Notes: generated from the letters alone by a model not told the origin. A DNA stretch of 64,000 nucleotides from JAANXG01 sp034520625 (GCA_034520625.1 JAXHNI010000008.1:310001-374000); one strand, 5' to 3'; positions 45,195 to 54,485 are shown, counted from the stretch's first letter. Made by a program: numbers and translations.

Positions 45195-46232
45195 TTAGAA
45201 CTGTTTCAGAAAATCCAGATCGTTTTCGAAGAACAGGCGCAAATCGTCCACGCCGTAGCGCAGCATGGCCAGGCGCTCGACCCCCAGGCCGAAGGCATAG
45301 CCGGTGTAGCGCTCGCTGTCCACGCCGACGTGCCGGAACACTTCCGGGTCCACCATGCCGCAGCCCAGGACTTCCAGCCAGCCGGAGTGCTTGCATACCC
45401 GGCAGCCGTCGCCGCCGCAGAACACGCAGCTCACGTCCACTTCCGCTGACGGCTCAGTGAACGGGAAATACGACGGGCGCAGCCGGATGTCCAGGTCCGA
45501 TTCGAAGTACTGCTGCAGGAAATGCTTCAGCACGCCCTTGAGATCCGCGAAGCTGATGTCCTCCCCCACCGCCAGGCCCTCGATCTGGTGGAACATGGGC
45601 GTGTGGGTCACGTCGGAGTCGCAGCGATAGACGCGGCCCGGCGCGATGATCCGCATCGGCGGGTCGTTCTCCACCATGTGGCGGATCTGCACCGGCGAAG
45701 TGTGGGTGCGCAGCAGGCGGCCGTCCGGAAAATAGAACGTGTCATGCATGGCCCGCGCCGGGTGGTCCGGCGGAATGTTCAGCGCCTCGAAATTGTGGAA
45801 GTCGTCCTCCACTTCCGGGCCGTCGGCGACCTCGAAACCGAGCCGCGAGAAGATGTCCGTCAGCCGGTCCATGGTCTGGGTAATGGGGTGCAGGCCGCCG
45901 CGGGTGTGGCCGCGCCCCGGCAGGGTGACATCGATGGTGTCGGCGGCGAGCTGGGCGGTGATAGCATCCTGCTGCAGCACCTCGTGACGGGCCTTGATGT
46001 CGCCCTCCAGCGCCTGCTTGGCCTGGTTCACGGACTGCCCGAAACCGCGGCGCTCGGCCGGCGGCAGGTCGCCGACCCGCTTGAGCTGCGCCGTCAGGGC
46101 GCCCTTCTTGCCGAGGTAGCGAACACGCAGGTCATCCAGGGCGCGCAGGTCCCCGGCTGCCTGGATCTCCTCGCGGGCGGTGCGTACCAGCTCGTCCAGG
46201 TCCATCGCCGTCGTGTCGCTGACTTCGGTCAT
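45195..46232 (-). CDS. pheS: Phenylalanine-tRNA ligase alpha subunit
   Basis: A protein of 345 residues from the ATG at 46232; an ATG nine codons later (MDLDELV) is possible. The N-terminal coiled coil, class II motif 2 (FHQIEGLAVGEDISFADLKG) and motif 3 (GYAFGLGVERLAMLRYG) are present, and the Phe pocket includes ALNIPPDHPARAMHDTFY. The upstream frame into a repeat block (translated PHPGPLPQ) is not coding. Confidence 0.96.
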   Translation of the reverse strand: MTEVSDTTAMDLDELVRTAREEIQAAGDLRALDDLRVRYLGKKGALTAQLKRVGDLPPAERRGFGQSVNQAKQALEGDIKARHEVLQQDAITAQLAADTIDVTLPGRGHTRGGLHPITQTMDRLTDIFSRLGFEVADGPEVEDDFHNFEALNIPPDHPARAMHDTFYFPDGRLLRTHTSPVQIRHMVENDPPMRIIAPGRVYRCDSDVTHTPMFHQIEGLAVGEDISFADLKGVLKHFLQQYFESDLDIRLRPSYFPFTEPSAEVDVSCVFCGGDGCRVCKHSGWLEVLGCGMVDPEVFRHVGVDSERYTGYAFGLGVERLAMLRYGVDDLRLFFENDLDFLKQF

Positions 46233-46331
46233 TCGGGACGGCCGGAGTTGGGGGATTGGGGTTCGGTGTTCGTGACGGCGCAGGGTATCCGATAGACCTC
46301 CGTTGGGTCCTGCCCCGACCATCCGCGATTC

Positions 46332-46563
46332 TTCACTCCCTCTCCCCCTCTGGGGGAGAGGGCCGGGGTGAGGGGACAAATAATAGACGTGTTCATGACC
46401 GGTTCGGATAGATGATTGTTTTTCCCCTCACCCTGTCCCTCTCCCCCTGCGGGGGCGAGGGGACTCTTCGTTCGGGGGACGTGCCATATCCATTGGCTCC
46501 TTCCTGCCCCCTCTCCCCCTCTGGGGAGAGGGCCGGGGTGAGGGGACGAATAATAGACGTCTT
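46332..46563. repeat. Family A elements between rplT and pheS
   Basis: Half a unit and one full unit. The sequence ends and starts with GGTGAGGGGACAAATAATAG and GATGATTGTTTTTCCCCTCACC separated by ACGTGTTCATGACCGGTTCGG. The core is GACGTGCCATATCCATTGGC. A heptamer-like tract (GGGGATTGGGGTTCGGTGTTC) lies at 46251-46278. The rest of the 411-base gap has no gene, and I do not see a recognisable pheM attenuator peptide. Confidence 0.88.
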
Positions 46564-46643
46564 CATGACCGGACCCGGAACGAGACAGCGCCTCGTCCGG
46601 TGCTGCCGCAACCGTCGGCCGGACCTCCACGCTCATCCAACGC

Positions 46644-47003
46644 TCAAGCCGCCAGGGCGGACTTGGCTTTTTCGGCGAGCTGGGTAAACGTATCTTTGTC
46701 GTGCACGGCGATATCGGCCAGGACCTTGCGGTCGAGATCGACCTCCGCCTTGCGCAGGCCGTCCATCATGCGGCTGTAGGACAGGCCGTTGGTCCGGGCG
46801 GCGGCGTTGATGCGGGCAATCCACAGGGCGCGGAACTGCCGCTTGCGCTGCCGGCGGTCGCGGTAGGCGTACTGCTCCGCGCGGTTGACCGCCTGGTTGG
46901 CGACGCGGAATACGTTCTTCCGCCGGCCGCGGTACCCCTTGGCCTTGTCGATGACTTTCTTGTGTCGGGCGTGCGCCGTGACGCCGCGTTTTACTCTTGG
47001 CAT
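46644..47003 (-). CDS. rplT: 50S ribosomal protein L20
   Basis: A protein of 119 residues, full family length: MPRVKRGVTAHARHKKVIDKAKGYRGRRKNVFRVANQAV and LWIARINAAARTNGLSYSRMM are diagnostic. L20 nucleates large-subunit assembly and in E. coli represses the infC-rpmI-rplT operon. A 155-base gap to rpmI contains a GTTCGG/CCGAAC repeat tract (about 47092-47150). Confidence 0.97.
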   Translation of the reverse strand: MPRVKRGVTAHARHKKVIDKAKGYRGRRKNVFRVANQAVNRAEQYAYRDRRQRKRQFRALWIARINAAARTNGLSYSRMMDGLRKAEVDLDRKVLADIAVHDKDTFTQLAEKAKSALAA

Positions 47004-47091
47004 GGTCGTGTCTCTCTTTCTTTACCGTTCTCGTAACCTACGTATGTACGATGAAGGGGCCGGGCTTGCCGGCACTTGTATTGTGAAGCGG

Positions 47092-47150
47092 GGTTCGGTG
47101 TTCGGGGATCGGCGTTCGCAAATACGAACCCCGAACTCCGAACTACGAGC
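47092..47150. repeat. Inverted short-unit tract between rpmI and rplT
   Basis: GGTTCGGTGTTCGGGGATCGGCGTTCG faces CGAACCCCGAACTCCGAACTACGAGC across a short AAATA loop, forming an imperfect hairpin from 7-8 base units related to family D. It separates two genes that are normally close together. Confidence 0.65.
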
Positions 47151-47158
47151 TCCGGTCG

Positions 47159-47356
47159 TCAGGCATACGGCAGCATCTTCCGCACCGCCGGCACGTCCTT
47201 GCTGTCCACCAGGTCCGCCTTGCGGAGCTGGCGGATGCGCTTGGGGGACTTCTTGGTGAGGATGTGGTTCTTGTGCGACTGCTGCCGCTTGAACCCGCCG
47301 CTGCCGGTCAGCTTGAACCGCTTGGCGGCGCCTCGATTCGTCTTCAATTTAGGCAT
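47159..47356 (-). CDS. rpmI: 50S ribosomal protein L35
   Basis: A protein of 65 residues: MPKLKTNRGAAKRFKLTGSGGFKRQQSHKNHILTKKSPKRIRQLRK is the L35 signature. It lies 27 bases downstream of infC. Confidence 0.97.
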   Translation of the reverse strand: MPKLKTNRGAAKRFKLTGSGGFKRQQSHKNHILTKKSPKRIRQLRKADLVDSKDVPAVRKMLPYA

Positions 47357-47383
47357 TTAAAACTCCACTGTTTCATTCAGGCG

Positions 47384-47902
47384 TCACCGCTTCTTCGGAG
47401 CGATGACCATGATCATCTGCCGGCCCTCGAGCTTCGGAAACTGTTCCACGGTCCCGAGCTCTTCCAGGTCATTCTCGACCTCTTTGAGCAGCTCGAGCCC
47501 CAGCTCCTGGTGAGCCATCTCGCGGCCACGGAAGCGCATGGTGACCTTCACCTTGTCGCCGTCCTCGAGAAACCGGGTCAGATTCCGCATCTTGACGTCA
47601 TAGTCCCCCGAGTCGGTGCCCGGGCGAAACTTGACCTCCTTGATCTGCATCTGCTTCTGCTTCTTCTTGGCGGCCGCCTTTTTCTTGCTGTCTTCGTACC
47701 GGTATTTGCCATAGTCCATGACCCGGCAAACGGGCGGGTCGGCATTTGGAGAAATCTCCACCAGATCCAGACCGGCCTCCTGCGCCGACTTTTTTGCTTC
47801 CTCGAGGCTGACCACCCCAACCTGGGCGCCCTCCGAGTCGATCAATCGAATCTGAGATGCCGAAATACCGTCGTTGACTCTCAGCTGCTTCTCTTTTGCG
47901 AT
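47384..47902 (-). CDS. infC: Translation initiation factor IF-3 with ATC start
   Basis: A protein of 172 residues if started at the ATC at 47902. The frame upstream of the first conventional start (ATT-free ATG-like region near 47845) clearly codes IF-3: AKEKQLRVNDGISASQIRLIDSEGAQVGVVS. GGAGG lies nine bases before the ATC, and no in-frame ATG, GTG or TTG is present upstream. Rare starts (AUU in E. coli) are the known basis of IF-3 autoregulation, so this fits. The C-terminal KVTMRFRGREMAHQELG and MIMVIAPKK complete the protein. thrS is not adjacent. Confidence 0.93.
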   Translation of the reverse strand: MAKEKQLRVNDGISASQIRLIDSEGAQVGVVSLEEAKKSAQEAGLDLVEISPNADPPVCRVMDYGKYRYEDSKKKAAAKKKQKQMQIKEVKFRPGTDSGDYDVKMRNLTRFLEDGDKVKVTMRFRGREMAHQELGLELLKEVENDLEELGTVEQFPKLEGRQMIMVIAPKKR

Positions 47903-48037
47903 AGTGGCGTTCCTCCCGAAACTTTATACCGATTAATAGCGCGGCAAAGCGCGCGAATTCTATAGCCCAAGCCGCTGTTTTACAACTGAATTTACCGGAT
48001 TTTCGCCCGGAACGGGACCGAAAACAAGCAGTGAAAC

Positions 48038-48114
48038 TGGTAGGCGCGATTGGAATCGAACCAACGACCTCCACCATGTCAAGGTGGCGCTCTAACCAAC
48101 TGAGCTACGCGCCT
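48038..48114 (-). tRNA. tRNA-Val (GAC)
   Basis: 77 nt with encoded CCA. Acceptor AGGCGCG/CGCGCCT, D-arm GCTCAGTTGGTTAGAGC, anticodon stem CCACC/GGTGG around loop TTGACAT (anticodon GAC) and T-arm GTTGG TTCGATT CCAAT. It is located where thrS usually precedes infC. Confidence 0.97.
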
Positions 48115-48184
48115 ACGGAAAGGGCACCGGAAGATAGCACAGTCAGCGAGAGAGCATCAATTGGATGCTTGGGCCCACGCTCCC

Positions 48185-48268
48185 GTAGGAGGCCAGCCCT
48201 CTGGCCGATCTCTGGTCGGCCGATCGGTCATTGTCCGCCGCAGCAATCGGCCAGAGGGCTGGCCTCCG
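48185..48268. repeat. Family C hairpin between tRNA-Val and the SEC-C gene
   Basis: GTAGGAGGCCAGCCCTCTGGCCGAT pairs with ATCGGCCAGAGGGCTGGCCTCC across a spacer containing two more GGCCGAT copies. It fills most of the 255-base gap. Confidence 0.85.
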
Positions 48269-48369
48269 GGTGACGGGGTTCGGGCTGGCCGATCTCTGGC
48301 TCTGTGCTACGCTCACGGCCCCATACCCACGAACGGCCGGTTCCCGACGGTCAAAGCTACCCCGCGCTC

Positions 48370-50298
48370 ATGCAAGACGACACCGGCAACGACCCGCTGG
48401 ACTTCCAGCGCCTGCTGCACGACGCCATTGTCCGGGCCGTGACGGACGAAGATCCGGACGGGTTCATGGACTGGTTCCGCGATCACCTCGGCGACTACCA
48501 GACCGAGTCCTCCGACGGGGCCTGGTTGGACGCGCCGTTCGCCGCCGTGCTGGGGCGCTCCATCTGGAACGCCATGCCTCTGCCCGGCAACGGTTTCAAG
48601 CCCAGGCCGCTGCCGGAGCCCGGGCGCAACGACCCCTGCTTCTGCGGCTCGGGGCAGAAATACAAGCGCTGCTGCGCGGACAGCCCGAAGCTTCCCCTGG
48701 ACCCGGAGCAGATCCTGACCACGGTCCTGGACCTGACCCCCCCGGAAACGCTGGTCCGGCACATCGAGGGCGGACGGGTGCCGGCCCAGTCGCTGGTGGA
48801 GCTGGCGTCCATGCGCGTCGACCGGGGCGAGCTGTGGAACGCGGTCACCAGTCTGGAGCCGCTGTTCACCGGTGGAATCCGCCGCACCGACGAGTATTAC
48901 GGCGCAGCCATGGACCTGCTGTGCGACGTCTACAACGACCTCGGCCACGTCCGCAGGAAGGAAGCGCTCCTGGAGCGGATCGTCTCGACGACGACGCGCT
49001 CGCCGCTGCGCTCCGAGGCCTGGCAGCGGATCGCGGTCGCCCGGCTCGACGCCGGCGATATGGACGGCGCCTGGGAGGCGTTCCGCCAGGCCCAGCAGGA
49101 TCACCCGGATGCCCCCGGCATCGGGCTCCTGGAGATCCAGCTCCTGATGTCCCGCGGCCGGGCCGACGAAGCGCGCGAACGGGCCGGTTTCTGGGAGAAG
49201 CGCCGGCGGCGCCAGGGCCACGACGACAACGACCGCCTGGTGGCGTTCTTCGGCCGGGTGAGCCGGGATCCCCGCGGCGTCATGGCGGAAATGGGCACCC
49301 GCGCCGCCGGCGGCGCCGGCGAGGGTTTGATCGACTGGCTGCAGACAGTGGCCGAGCGCCCGCTGCCGGACTACCGGGCAACCAGGGTCCCCGACGCGGC
49401 CTCCGACGCCGACCAGCGGAGCACTTTCGACCACGCCGGCCCGGAAAGCGACGAGGCGCCGCAGCAGAGCCTGTTCCTGCACGCGCCGGCGGCTCTGGCC
49501 GATGTGGAGGCGCGCTGGCACGAGATCTTCCCTCTCGACAAGCCCTTTTCCATCCACGAGGAGCCGTCCCGGCCGGACAGCCCCTGGGACCCCGGCCTGG
49601 AACCGCAATGGACGGGGTTCCTGGTCCAGCATCCGGAAGCGTTCGACAGCCTGGACATCATCGACGACCTGGCCACGGCGCTCGCCGGGCATTCCCAGTT
49701 CGGCGCGGACTGGCTCGACCACTCCATCCTGGCGCCGCTGCTGCACCGCGCGGAGGCCATCGTGGACCATGCCCTGCGCGACCGGCCCGCCGGCCGCCTC
49801 GCCTGGGTGGTGACGGAGAACCGCCCCGCCCTGCGCAGCCTGGCACGCCGTGTTTACATGGCGGACCGCCGCGGGGACAGCGACGCCATGGCACGCGCCG
49901 CCGAGCGGCTGCTCGCCCTGAACCCGGACGACAACCACGGCTTCCGGAACGTCGTCGCCGACCATTGTCTGCGCGAGGGCGACGACGAAGGCGCCCTGGC
50001 CGTCACCGAACTGTACCACGATACGGCCAACCCGGAATGCGCCTGGGGCCGGGTCCTGGCGCTGTACCGGCTGGACCGCCTCGACGAAGCGGAGGCGGCG
50101 CTCGCCGAGGCCATGCAGTCACTGCCCGCGGTGGCGCACCATCTCACCGCCAAGCGGGTGAAGAAACCGACCATCCGCCCCGACACGGTCACCGTCGGCG
50201 GCGACGACCAGGCCTGGCTCTACCGCGAAGCCATGCGAGACGTCTGGCAGGCCACCCCCGGCGCCCTGGACTGGGTCCGTCTGAGACAACAACTGTAG
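48370..50298 (+). CDS. Large SEC-C motif / TPR-like protein
   Basis: A protein of 642 residues from the ATG at 48370 (MQDDTGNDPLDFQRLLHD). A zinc-binding SEC-C motif lies near residue 80 (GRNDPCFCGSGQKYKRCC). The rest is alpha-helical with TPR-like units (RGELWNAVTSLEPLF, SEAWQRIAVARLDAGDMDGAWEAFRQAQ, GALAVTELYHDTANPECAWGRVLALYRLDRLDEAEAALAEA). The SEC-C motif is known from SecA and many small proteins as a metal/partner-binding tail; a full-length function cannot be named. The stop codon TAG is supplied by a family B REP. Confidence 0.87.
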   Translation: MQDDTGNDPLDFQRLLHDAIVRAVTDEDPDGFMDWFRDHLGDYQTESSDGAWLDAPFAAVLGRSIWNAMPLPGNGFKPRPLPEPGRNDPCFCGSGQKYKRCCADSPKLPLDPEQILTTVLDLTPPETLVRHIEGGRVPAQSLVELASMRVDRGELWNAVTSLEPLFTGGIRRTDEYYGAAMDLLCDVYNDLGHVRRKEALLERIVSTTTRSPLRSEAWQRIAVARLDAGDMDGAWEAFRQAQQDHPDAPGIGLLEIQLLMSRGRADEARERAGFWEKRRRRQGHDDNDRLVAFFGRVSRDPRGVMAEMGTRAAGGAGEGLIDWLQTVAERPLPDYRATRVPDAASDADQRSTFDHAGPESDEAPQQSLFLHAPAALADVEARWHEIFPLDKPFSIHEEPSRPDSPWDPGLEPQWTGFLVQHPEAFDSLDIIDDLATALAGHSQFGADWLDHSILAPLLHRAEAIVDHALRDRPAGRLAWVVTENRPALRSLARRVYMADRRGDSDAMARAAERLLALNPDDNHGFRNVVADHCLREGDDEGALAVTELYHDTANPECAWGRVLALYRLDRLDEAEAALAEAMQSLPAVAHHLTAKRVKKPTIRPDTVTVGGDDQAWLYREAMRDVWQATPGALDWVRLRQQL

Positions 50299-50357
50299 GT
50301 CAGGCTTTACGCCTGACAGGTTGCCCGAAACGTCAGCCATAAAGGCTGACCTACATG
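50294..50357. repeat. Family B REP pair between the SEC-C gene and gmd
   Basis: TGTAGGTCAGGCTTTACGCCTGACAGG and an inverted unit (GTCAGCCATAAAGGCTGACCTACATG) separate two convergent genes. The first TAG (50296-50298) is the stop codon of the SEC-C gene. Confidence 0.9.
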
Positions 50358-50360
50358 GAA

Positions 50361-51479
50361 TCAGGTTTCCCTGGCGATGGTTACATCGAAGCCGTTGCGC
50401 TTCAGGTGGGCGTGGCGCCGGGCCTGGTTCAGGTCATTGGCCACCATCTCCGTCACCATTTCCTCCAGGGTGATCCGCGGTGACCAGCCGAGCTTTTCCC
50501 GCGCCCGGGTGGCGTCACCGAGCAGGGTCTCCACCTCTGAAGGGCGAAAGTAATCGGGATCCACCCTGACGATGACATCATCGGCCGACACCGCGGGCGC
50601 GAGGTCTCCGGACACCGACTCCACGACCCCCCGCTCGTCGACGCCCTCGCCCTCGAACCTCAGTGATATTCCCAGCTCCGAGGCAGCCATCCTGATGAAA
50701 TCCCGCACGGAACACTGCCGGCCGGTGGCGATCACGAAATCCTCGGGTTCGTCCTGCTGCAGCATCATCCACTGCATCACTACGAAGTCCCGGGTATGCC
50801 CCCAGTCCCGCAGCGCGTCCATGTTGCCCATGTAAAGCGTCTGCTCCAGGCCCTGGGCAATGTTGGCCAGGCCCCGAGTGATCTTGCGGGTGACGAAGGT
50901 CTCACCCCGCCGCGGGGACTCGTGGTTGAACAGGATCCCGTTGCAGGCGTACATGCCGTACGCCTCCCGGTAGTTGACGGTGATCCAGTAGGCGTACAGT
51001 TTGGCCACGCCGTAAGGCGAGCGCGGGTAGAACGGCGTGCGCTCGGTCTGCGGCGTCTCCTGCACCATGCCGTACAGCTCCGAGGTCGAGGCCTGGTAAA
51101 AGCGCGCATCGTTCAAGCCCAGCAGGCGGATCGCCTCCAGCAGGCGCAGGGTGCCCAGCCCGTCCACATCCGCCGTGTACTCCGGCAGCTCGAAGCTCGC
51201 CGCAACGTGGGACTGCGCTCCGAGGTTGTAGACCTCGTCCGGGCGCACCGCCTGCATGATGCGGGTGAGGTTGGACGCGTCCGTCAGGTCGCCGTAATGC
51301 AGGACGAAGTTCCGGTTCTCGACGTGGGGCCCCTGGTAGATATGGTCCACCCGCTCGGTGTTGAACAGGGAGGCGCGCCGCTTGATGCCGTGCACCTCGT
51401 AGCCCTTCTCCAGCAGGAGCTCCGCCAGGTAGGACCCGTCCTGGCCGGTGATGCCCGTGATCAAGGCGACTTTACTCAT
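50361..51479 (-). CDS. gmd: GDP-mannose 4,6-dehydratase
   Basis: A protein of 372 residues. The extended-SDR Rossmann ALITGITGQDGSYLAELLLEKGYEVHGIKRR, catalytic STSELYG, YxxxK in RSPYGVAKLYAYW, and FNHESPRRGETFVTRKITRG are all present. It makes GDP-4-keto-6-deoxy-D-mannose, the substrate for WcaG (32740-33690). It is monocistronic, between a REP and a 470-base repeat block. Confidence 0.95.
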   Translation of the reverse strand: MSKVALITGITGQDGSYLAELLLEKGYEVHGIKRRASLFNTERVDHIYQGPHVENRNFVLHYGDLTDASNLTRIMQAVRPDEVYNLGAQSHVAASFELPEYTADVDGLGTLRLLEAIRLLGLNDARFYQASTSELYGMVQETPQTERTPFYPRSPYGVAKLYAYWITVNYREAYGMYACNGILFNHESPRRGETFVTRKITRGLANIAQGLEQTLYMGNMDALRDWGHTRDFVVMQWMMLQQDEPEDFVIATGRQCSVRDFIRMAASELGISLRFEGEGVDERGVVESVSGDLAPAVSADDVIVRVDPDYFRPSEVETLLGDATRAREKLGWSPRITLEEMVTEMVANDLNQARRHAHLKRNGFDVTIARET

Positions 51480-51629
51480 TCAATCCGCTCCCGTATATCG
51501 ATTCGCTCCCGTACCGCGAGCACCACCTGAGCGCGCGGGTCGTTGTCCATCAGCGATCCACTGTCGTGCAGAATCCGTGGTATCAGGTTCGGTGCTGATT
51601 TCAGGCCGCAAGCAATTGTACATGAACAC

Positions 51630-51935
51630 ATGTATTGTTTTTCCCCTCACCCCGACCCTCTCCCCCAGAGGGGGAGGGAGCAGGAACGAGTCAGTTGACA
51701 GGGCACCGCCCGCCGAACGAAGGTCCGCCCCGCAGGGGGACGGGTGAAGGGACAAGCAATCATCCTCCCGAATCGTTTCCGGTACACATCTATTATTCGC
51801 CCCCTCACCCCGACCCTCTCCCCCAGAGGGGGAGAGGGAGCAGGAACGAGTCAGTTGACAGGACACCGCCCGCCGAACGAAGAGTTCCCTCGCCCCCGCA
51901 GGGGGGGGACAGGGTGAGGGGACAAACAATCACTG
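51630..51935. repeat. Family A elements, two units, between the permease and gmd
   Basis: Two inverted-orientation units: CCCCTCACCCCGACCCTCTCC, GGGGGAGGGAGCAGGAACGAGTCAG, a core (TTGACAGGGCACCGCCCG), CGAACGAAGG, then GACAAGCAATCATCC; the second copy starts at about 51790. The variable core is nearly identical in the two, so this is a recent tandem duplication. No gene lies in 51480-51950. Confidence 0.9.
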
Positions 51936-51950
51936 CTCCGATTCTTCGAC

Positions 51951-53720
51951 TCAAAACCTCCACACCAACGGAATCAAACCGATGGCCAACATCGCCGTCA
52001 GAAGATTCAACGGCAGGCCGACCCGAAAGAAGTCCGTGAAGTGATAGCCGCCCGGCCCCATCACCATCAGATTGGTCTGGTAGCTGATGGGTGTGGCGAA
52101 GCTGGCGGAGGCAGCCATCATCACGGTAATCACATACGGAATGACACTGACATCGAGATCACCGGACACCGCCAGGGCGAAGGGGAACATCAACACGGCG
52201 GCGGCGTTATTGGTGATCACCGCGCTGAGCAGCGTGGTCATGACGTAGATCGCGGCGAGATTCGCCCAGGGATTGTCGCCGACGAAGCCGATCACGGCGT
52301 GGGCCGACACCGCCGCCACCCCCGTCACTTCCAGCGCCGTGCCCATGCCGAACGCCGCGGCGATCGTCAGCAGCACGGACCAGTCGATGCCGTCGCGGGC
52401 GCCCGAGGGCGTGCAGCAGCGCGTTGCCAGCATGCCCGCCGCCGCCAGCAAGGCCGCTTCCAGCATGGACAACAGCCCGAAGGACACCACGAGCACCATG
52501 GCGGCCAGCAGGCCGATGGCCACCGGCGCCCGCTCGTGGCGCGGCGGCGTGGAATCGTCCAGCCGGCTGATGGTCAGGAAATCGCGGTTGCTGCGCTGCT
52601 GCTCGTAAAACGAAGGACGGGCTTCAATTAGCAGCGTGTCGCCTTCGCGCAGCACGATGTCGCCCACCTTGCCCCTGAGGCGCCGGCCGCTGCGCGCCAC
52701 CGCGATGATCACGGCGTTGTACAGCACCCGGAATCGCCCGCGGCGGATGGTCCGCCCCACCACCGGCGCGGTGGCCGACACCACGGCCTCGTACAGGGCG
52801 CGCTCGGAGCGCGGCCCCTTGATCTTGAACAACTGGTTGGTGGCCGGCCGCAGTCCCCGTATCTTCTGCAGCTCCACCACCGACTCCGGCGCGCCGGCGA
52901 ACACGAGCTGATCCCCCGCCTGCAGCACCTCGCGGGGCGACACTGCGGGGAGCACGCCGCCGTCGCGGTCGATCTCGGCCAGAAATACCCCCGGAAGCTG
53001 CCGCAGCCCCGCGTCGTCGATGCTGCGGCCCACCAGCGGCCCGCCCTCGTCCACCACCATCTCGACGCTGTATTCCCGCGGGTCGTCGAACTGGGTGATC
53101 ACCGGCCGGCGATCCGGCAGCAGCCAGTGCGAGGTCAGCAGCAGGAACACGCCCCCCGCCAATGCGATCGGGATGCCCACCCAGGCCAGGTCGAACATCA
53201 TCAGGCCGCCGCCGCCGGAGTGCTCGATCAACAGGCCGTTCACCACCAGGTTGGTACTGGTGCCGATCAAGGTGCAGGTCCCGCCCAGAATCGCGGCATA
53301 AGACAGCGGGATCATCAGCCTGGAAGGCGCGAGGTCGTACTGGCGGGCCCAGTCGCGGACCGCCGGGATCAGCATCGCCACCACCGGCGTGTTGTTGAGA
53401 AACATGCTCAGGAACGCCACCGGGGTCATGACACGAACCTGGGCGTGGGACAAGGACCGCGGCCTGCCCAGCAGCGAGCGGCCGATCCAGCGGATACCCC
53501 CCGTCTCCTGCAGACCCACCACCACCACGTACAACACCGCCAGCGTGATCAAGCCCTCGTTGGCCAGCCCACCGAACGCCTCCCGGGGGCTCACCACCCC
53601 CGTCACCACCAGCACCGCCAACCCCCCCAGGAACACGATGTCCGCCGCCGCGCGGGTGGCCACCAGTACCCCGAACACCCCCACCAGCACTGCCACGGTC
53701 AGCCACGCTTCCCAGATCAC
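51951..53720 (-). CDS. SLC13/DASS-type permease with two RCK-C (TrkA-C) domains
   Basis: A protein of 589 residues. Five to six N-terminal spans (with FLNNTPVVAMLIPAV and GGTCTLIGTSTNLVVNG, the SNT-type substrate/sodium motifs) are followed by two cytoplasmic RCK-C domains (about 210-385) and a second membrane half with ITNNAAAVLMFPFAL and SFATPISYQTNLMVMGPGGY. This domain order is the RCK-containing branch sometimes linked to sulfate or other anion uptake. The substrate is not decidable. Confidence 0.9.
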   Translation of the reverse strand: MIWEAWLTVAVLVGVFGVLVATRAAADIVFLGGLAVLVVTGVVSPREAFGGLANEGLITLAVLYVVVVGLQETGGIRWIGRSLLGRPRSLSHAQVRVMTPVAFLSMFLNNTPVVAMLIPAVRDWARQYDLAPSRLMIPLSYAAILGGTCTLIGTSTNLVVNGLLIEHSGGGGLMMFDLAWVGIPIALAGGVFLLLTSHWLLPDRRPVITQFDDPREYSVEMVVDEGGPLVGRSIDDAGLRQLPGVFLAEIDRDGGVLPAVSPREVLQAGDQLVFAGAPESVVELQKIRGLRPATNQLFKIKGPRSERALYEAVVSATAPVVGRTIRRGRFRVLYNAVIIAVARSGRRLRGKVGDIVLREGDTLLIEARPSFYEQQRSNRDFLTISRLDDSTPPRHERAPVAIGLLAAMVLVVSFGLLSMLEAALLAAAGMLATRCCTPSGARDGIDWSVLLTIAAAFGMGTALEVTGVAAVSAHAVIGFVGDNPWANLAAIYVMTTLLSAVITNNAAAVLMFPFALAVSGDLDVSVIPYVITVMMAASASFATPISYQTNLMVMGPGGYHFTDFFRVGLPLNLLTAMLAIGLIPLVWRF

Positions 53721-53866
53721 GCGCGGGCCCCCGGCCTGTAATCACCACCAAGTATTGTGCTCGTCAAGATCGTCCCGGCTCCGGCAAAATCGCAACCCTC
53801 CGATTCTACCCGCATCGGCCGGCTCACCGGGGCAAAATCCAACCCGTAACGGATACCGCCCACCAC

Positions 53867-53934
53867 CGAGGCCAGCCCCCTGGCCGATTAGCCTTCGATC
53901 GAGACCGCTATCGGCGAGGGGGCTCGCCTCCTAC
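53867..53934. repeat. Family C hairpin upstream of the permease / at the phosphatase 3' end
   Basis: GAGGCCAGCCCCCTGGCCGAT pairs with ATCGGCGAGGGGGCTCGCCTC. Its right end abuts the last codons of the phosphatase gene at 53931 (IPL and stop), so it probably defined that C-terminus. Confidence 0.85.
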
Positions 53935-54485
53935 AACGGGATACCATCTACCACCGTGGGTGGCCGGCTTTGCGCTACAGACATCGCGAAGCGGCGGTGC
54001 CAGTCGCCGATGCATTGCTCGATCTCATCGGCGAGGCGTTCGTAGTCCGTGTACTGGCCGTTGGTGCGTCGGCTGAGCTCGAGATTCCGCCAGTGGCCGA
54101 GCCACCAGGTTCTGTGCCCGGCGTCGGGAAAGTGTCGAGCGATCCATTCGCGGTGACTCTCCTCCATGGCGAGAATGAGCTCGAAAGCGGGCAGGAGATT
54201 GGGGGTGATGATCCGGGAAGCATGGCGGGACATGTCGATGCCGCGGCGATGCAGCACATCCTGGGCTTCCCCATGCACCGGCCGGCCGTCGCGACCATCG
54301 GTGCCGGCGGAGCGAACAATGCAACCGCAGTTGCTGTGCCGGCGCCGCTTGAACAGCGCCGCCGCCATCGGACCGCGGCAGATGTTTCCGGTGCAGACGA
54401 ACAGAATGCTTCGTGGTTTTTCGACTGGTGGCTGGTGATTCAACGGTTCGTCGTATTGATTGTTATTCACGACCGGCACGGTTCC
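53931..54485 (-). CDS. Low-molecular-weight protein-tyrosine phosphatase family, copy 1
   Basis: A protein of 184 residues from the ATG at 54485; the frame continues 21 residues upstream to an ATG at 54548. The P-loop is ILFVCTGNICRGPMAAALF (Cys, then six residues to Arg), followed by IVRSAGTDGRDG, and the acid Asp region is GHRTWWLGHWRNLEL rather than the usual DPxG, an unusual loop. The same loop is in copy 2 (57161-57676), so the two are paralogues. They are probably cytoplasmic phosphatases; LMW-PTPs often control capsule kinases, but no kinase is here. Confidence 0.85.
   Translation of the reverse strand, partial: GTVPVVNNNQYDEPLNHQPPVEKPRSILFVCTGNICRGPMAAALFKRRRHSNCGCIVRSAGTDGRDGRPVHGEAQDVLHRRGIDMSRHASRIITPNLLPAFELILAMEESHREWIARHFPDAGHRTWWLGHWRNLELSRRTNGQYTDYERLADEIEQCIGDWHRRFAMSVAQSRPPTVVDGIPL

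Noticed and set aside
48231..50342. Plus-strand 703-codon frame overlapping the SEC-C gene
   Set aside because: Arg/Pro/Gly-rich shadow; the overlapping frame has the SEC-C motif and normal composition.
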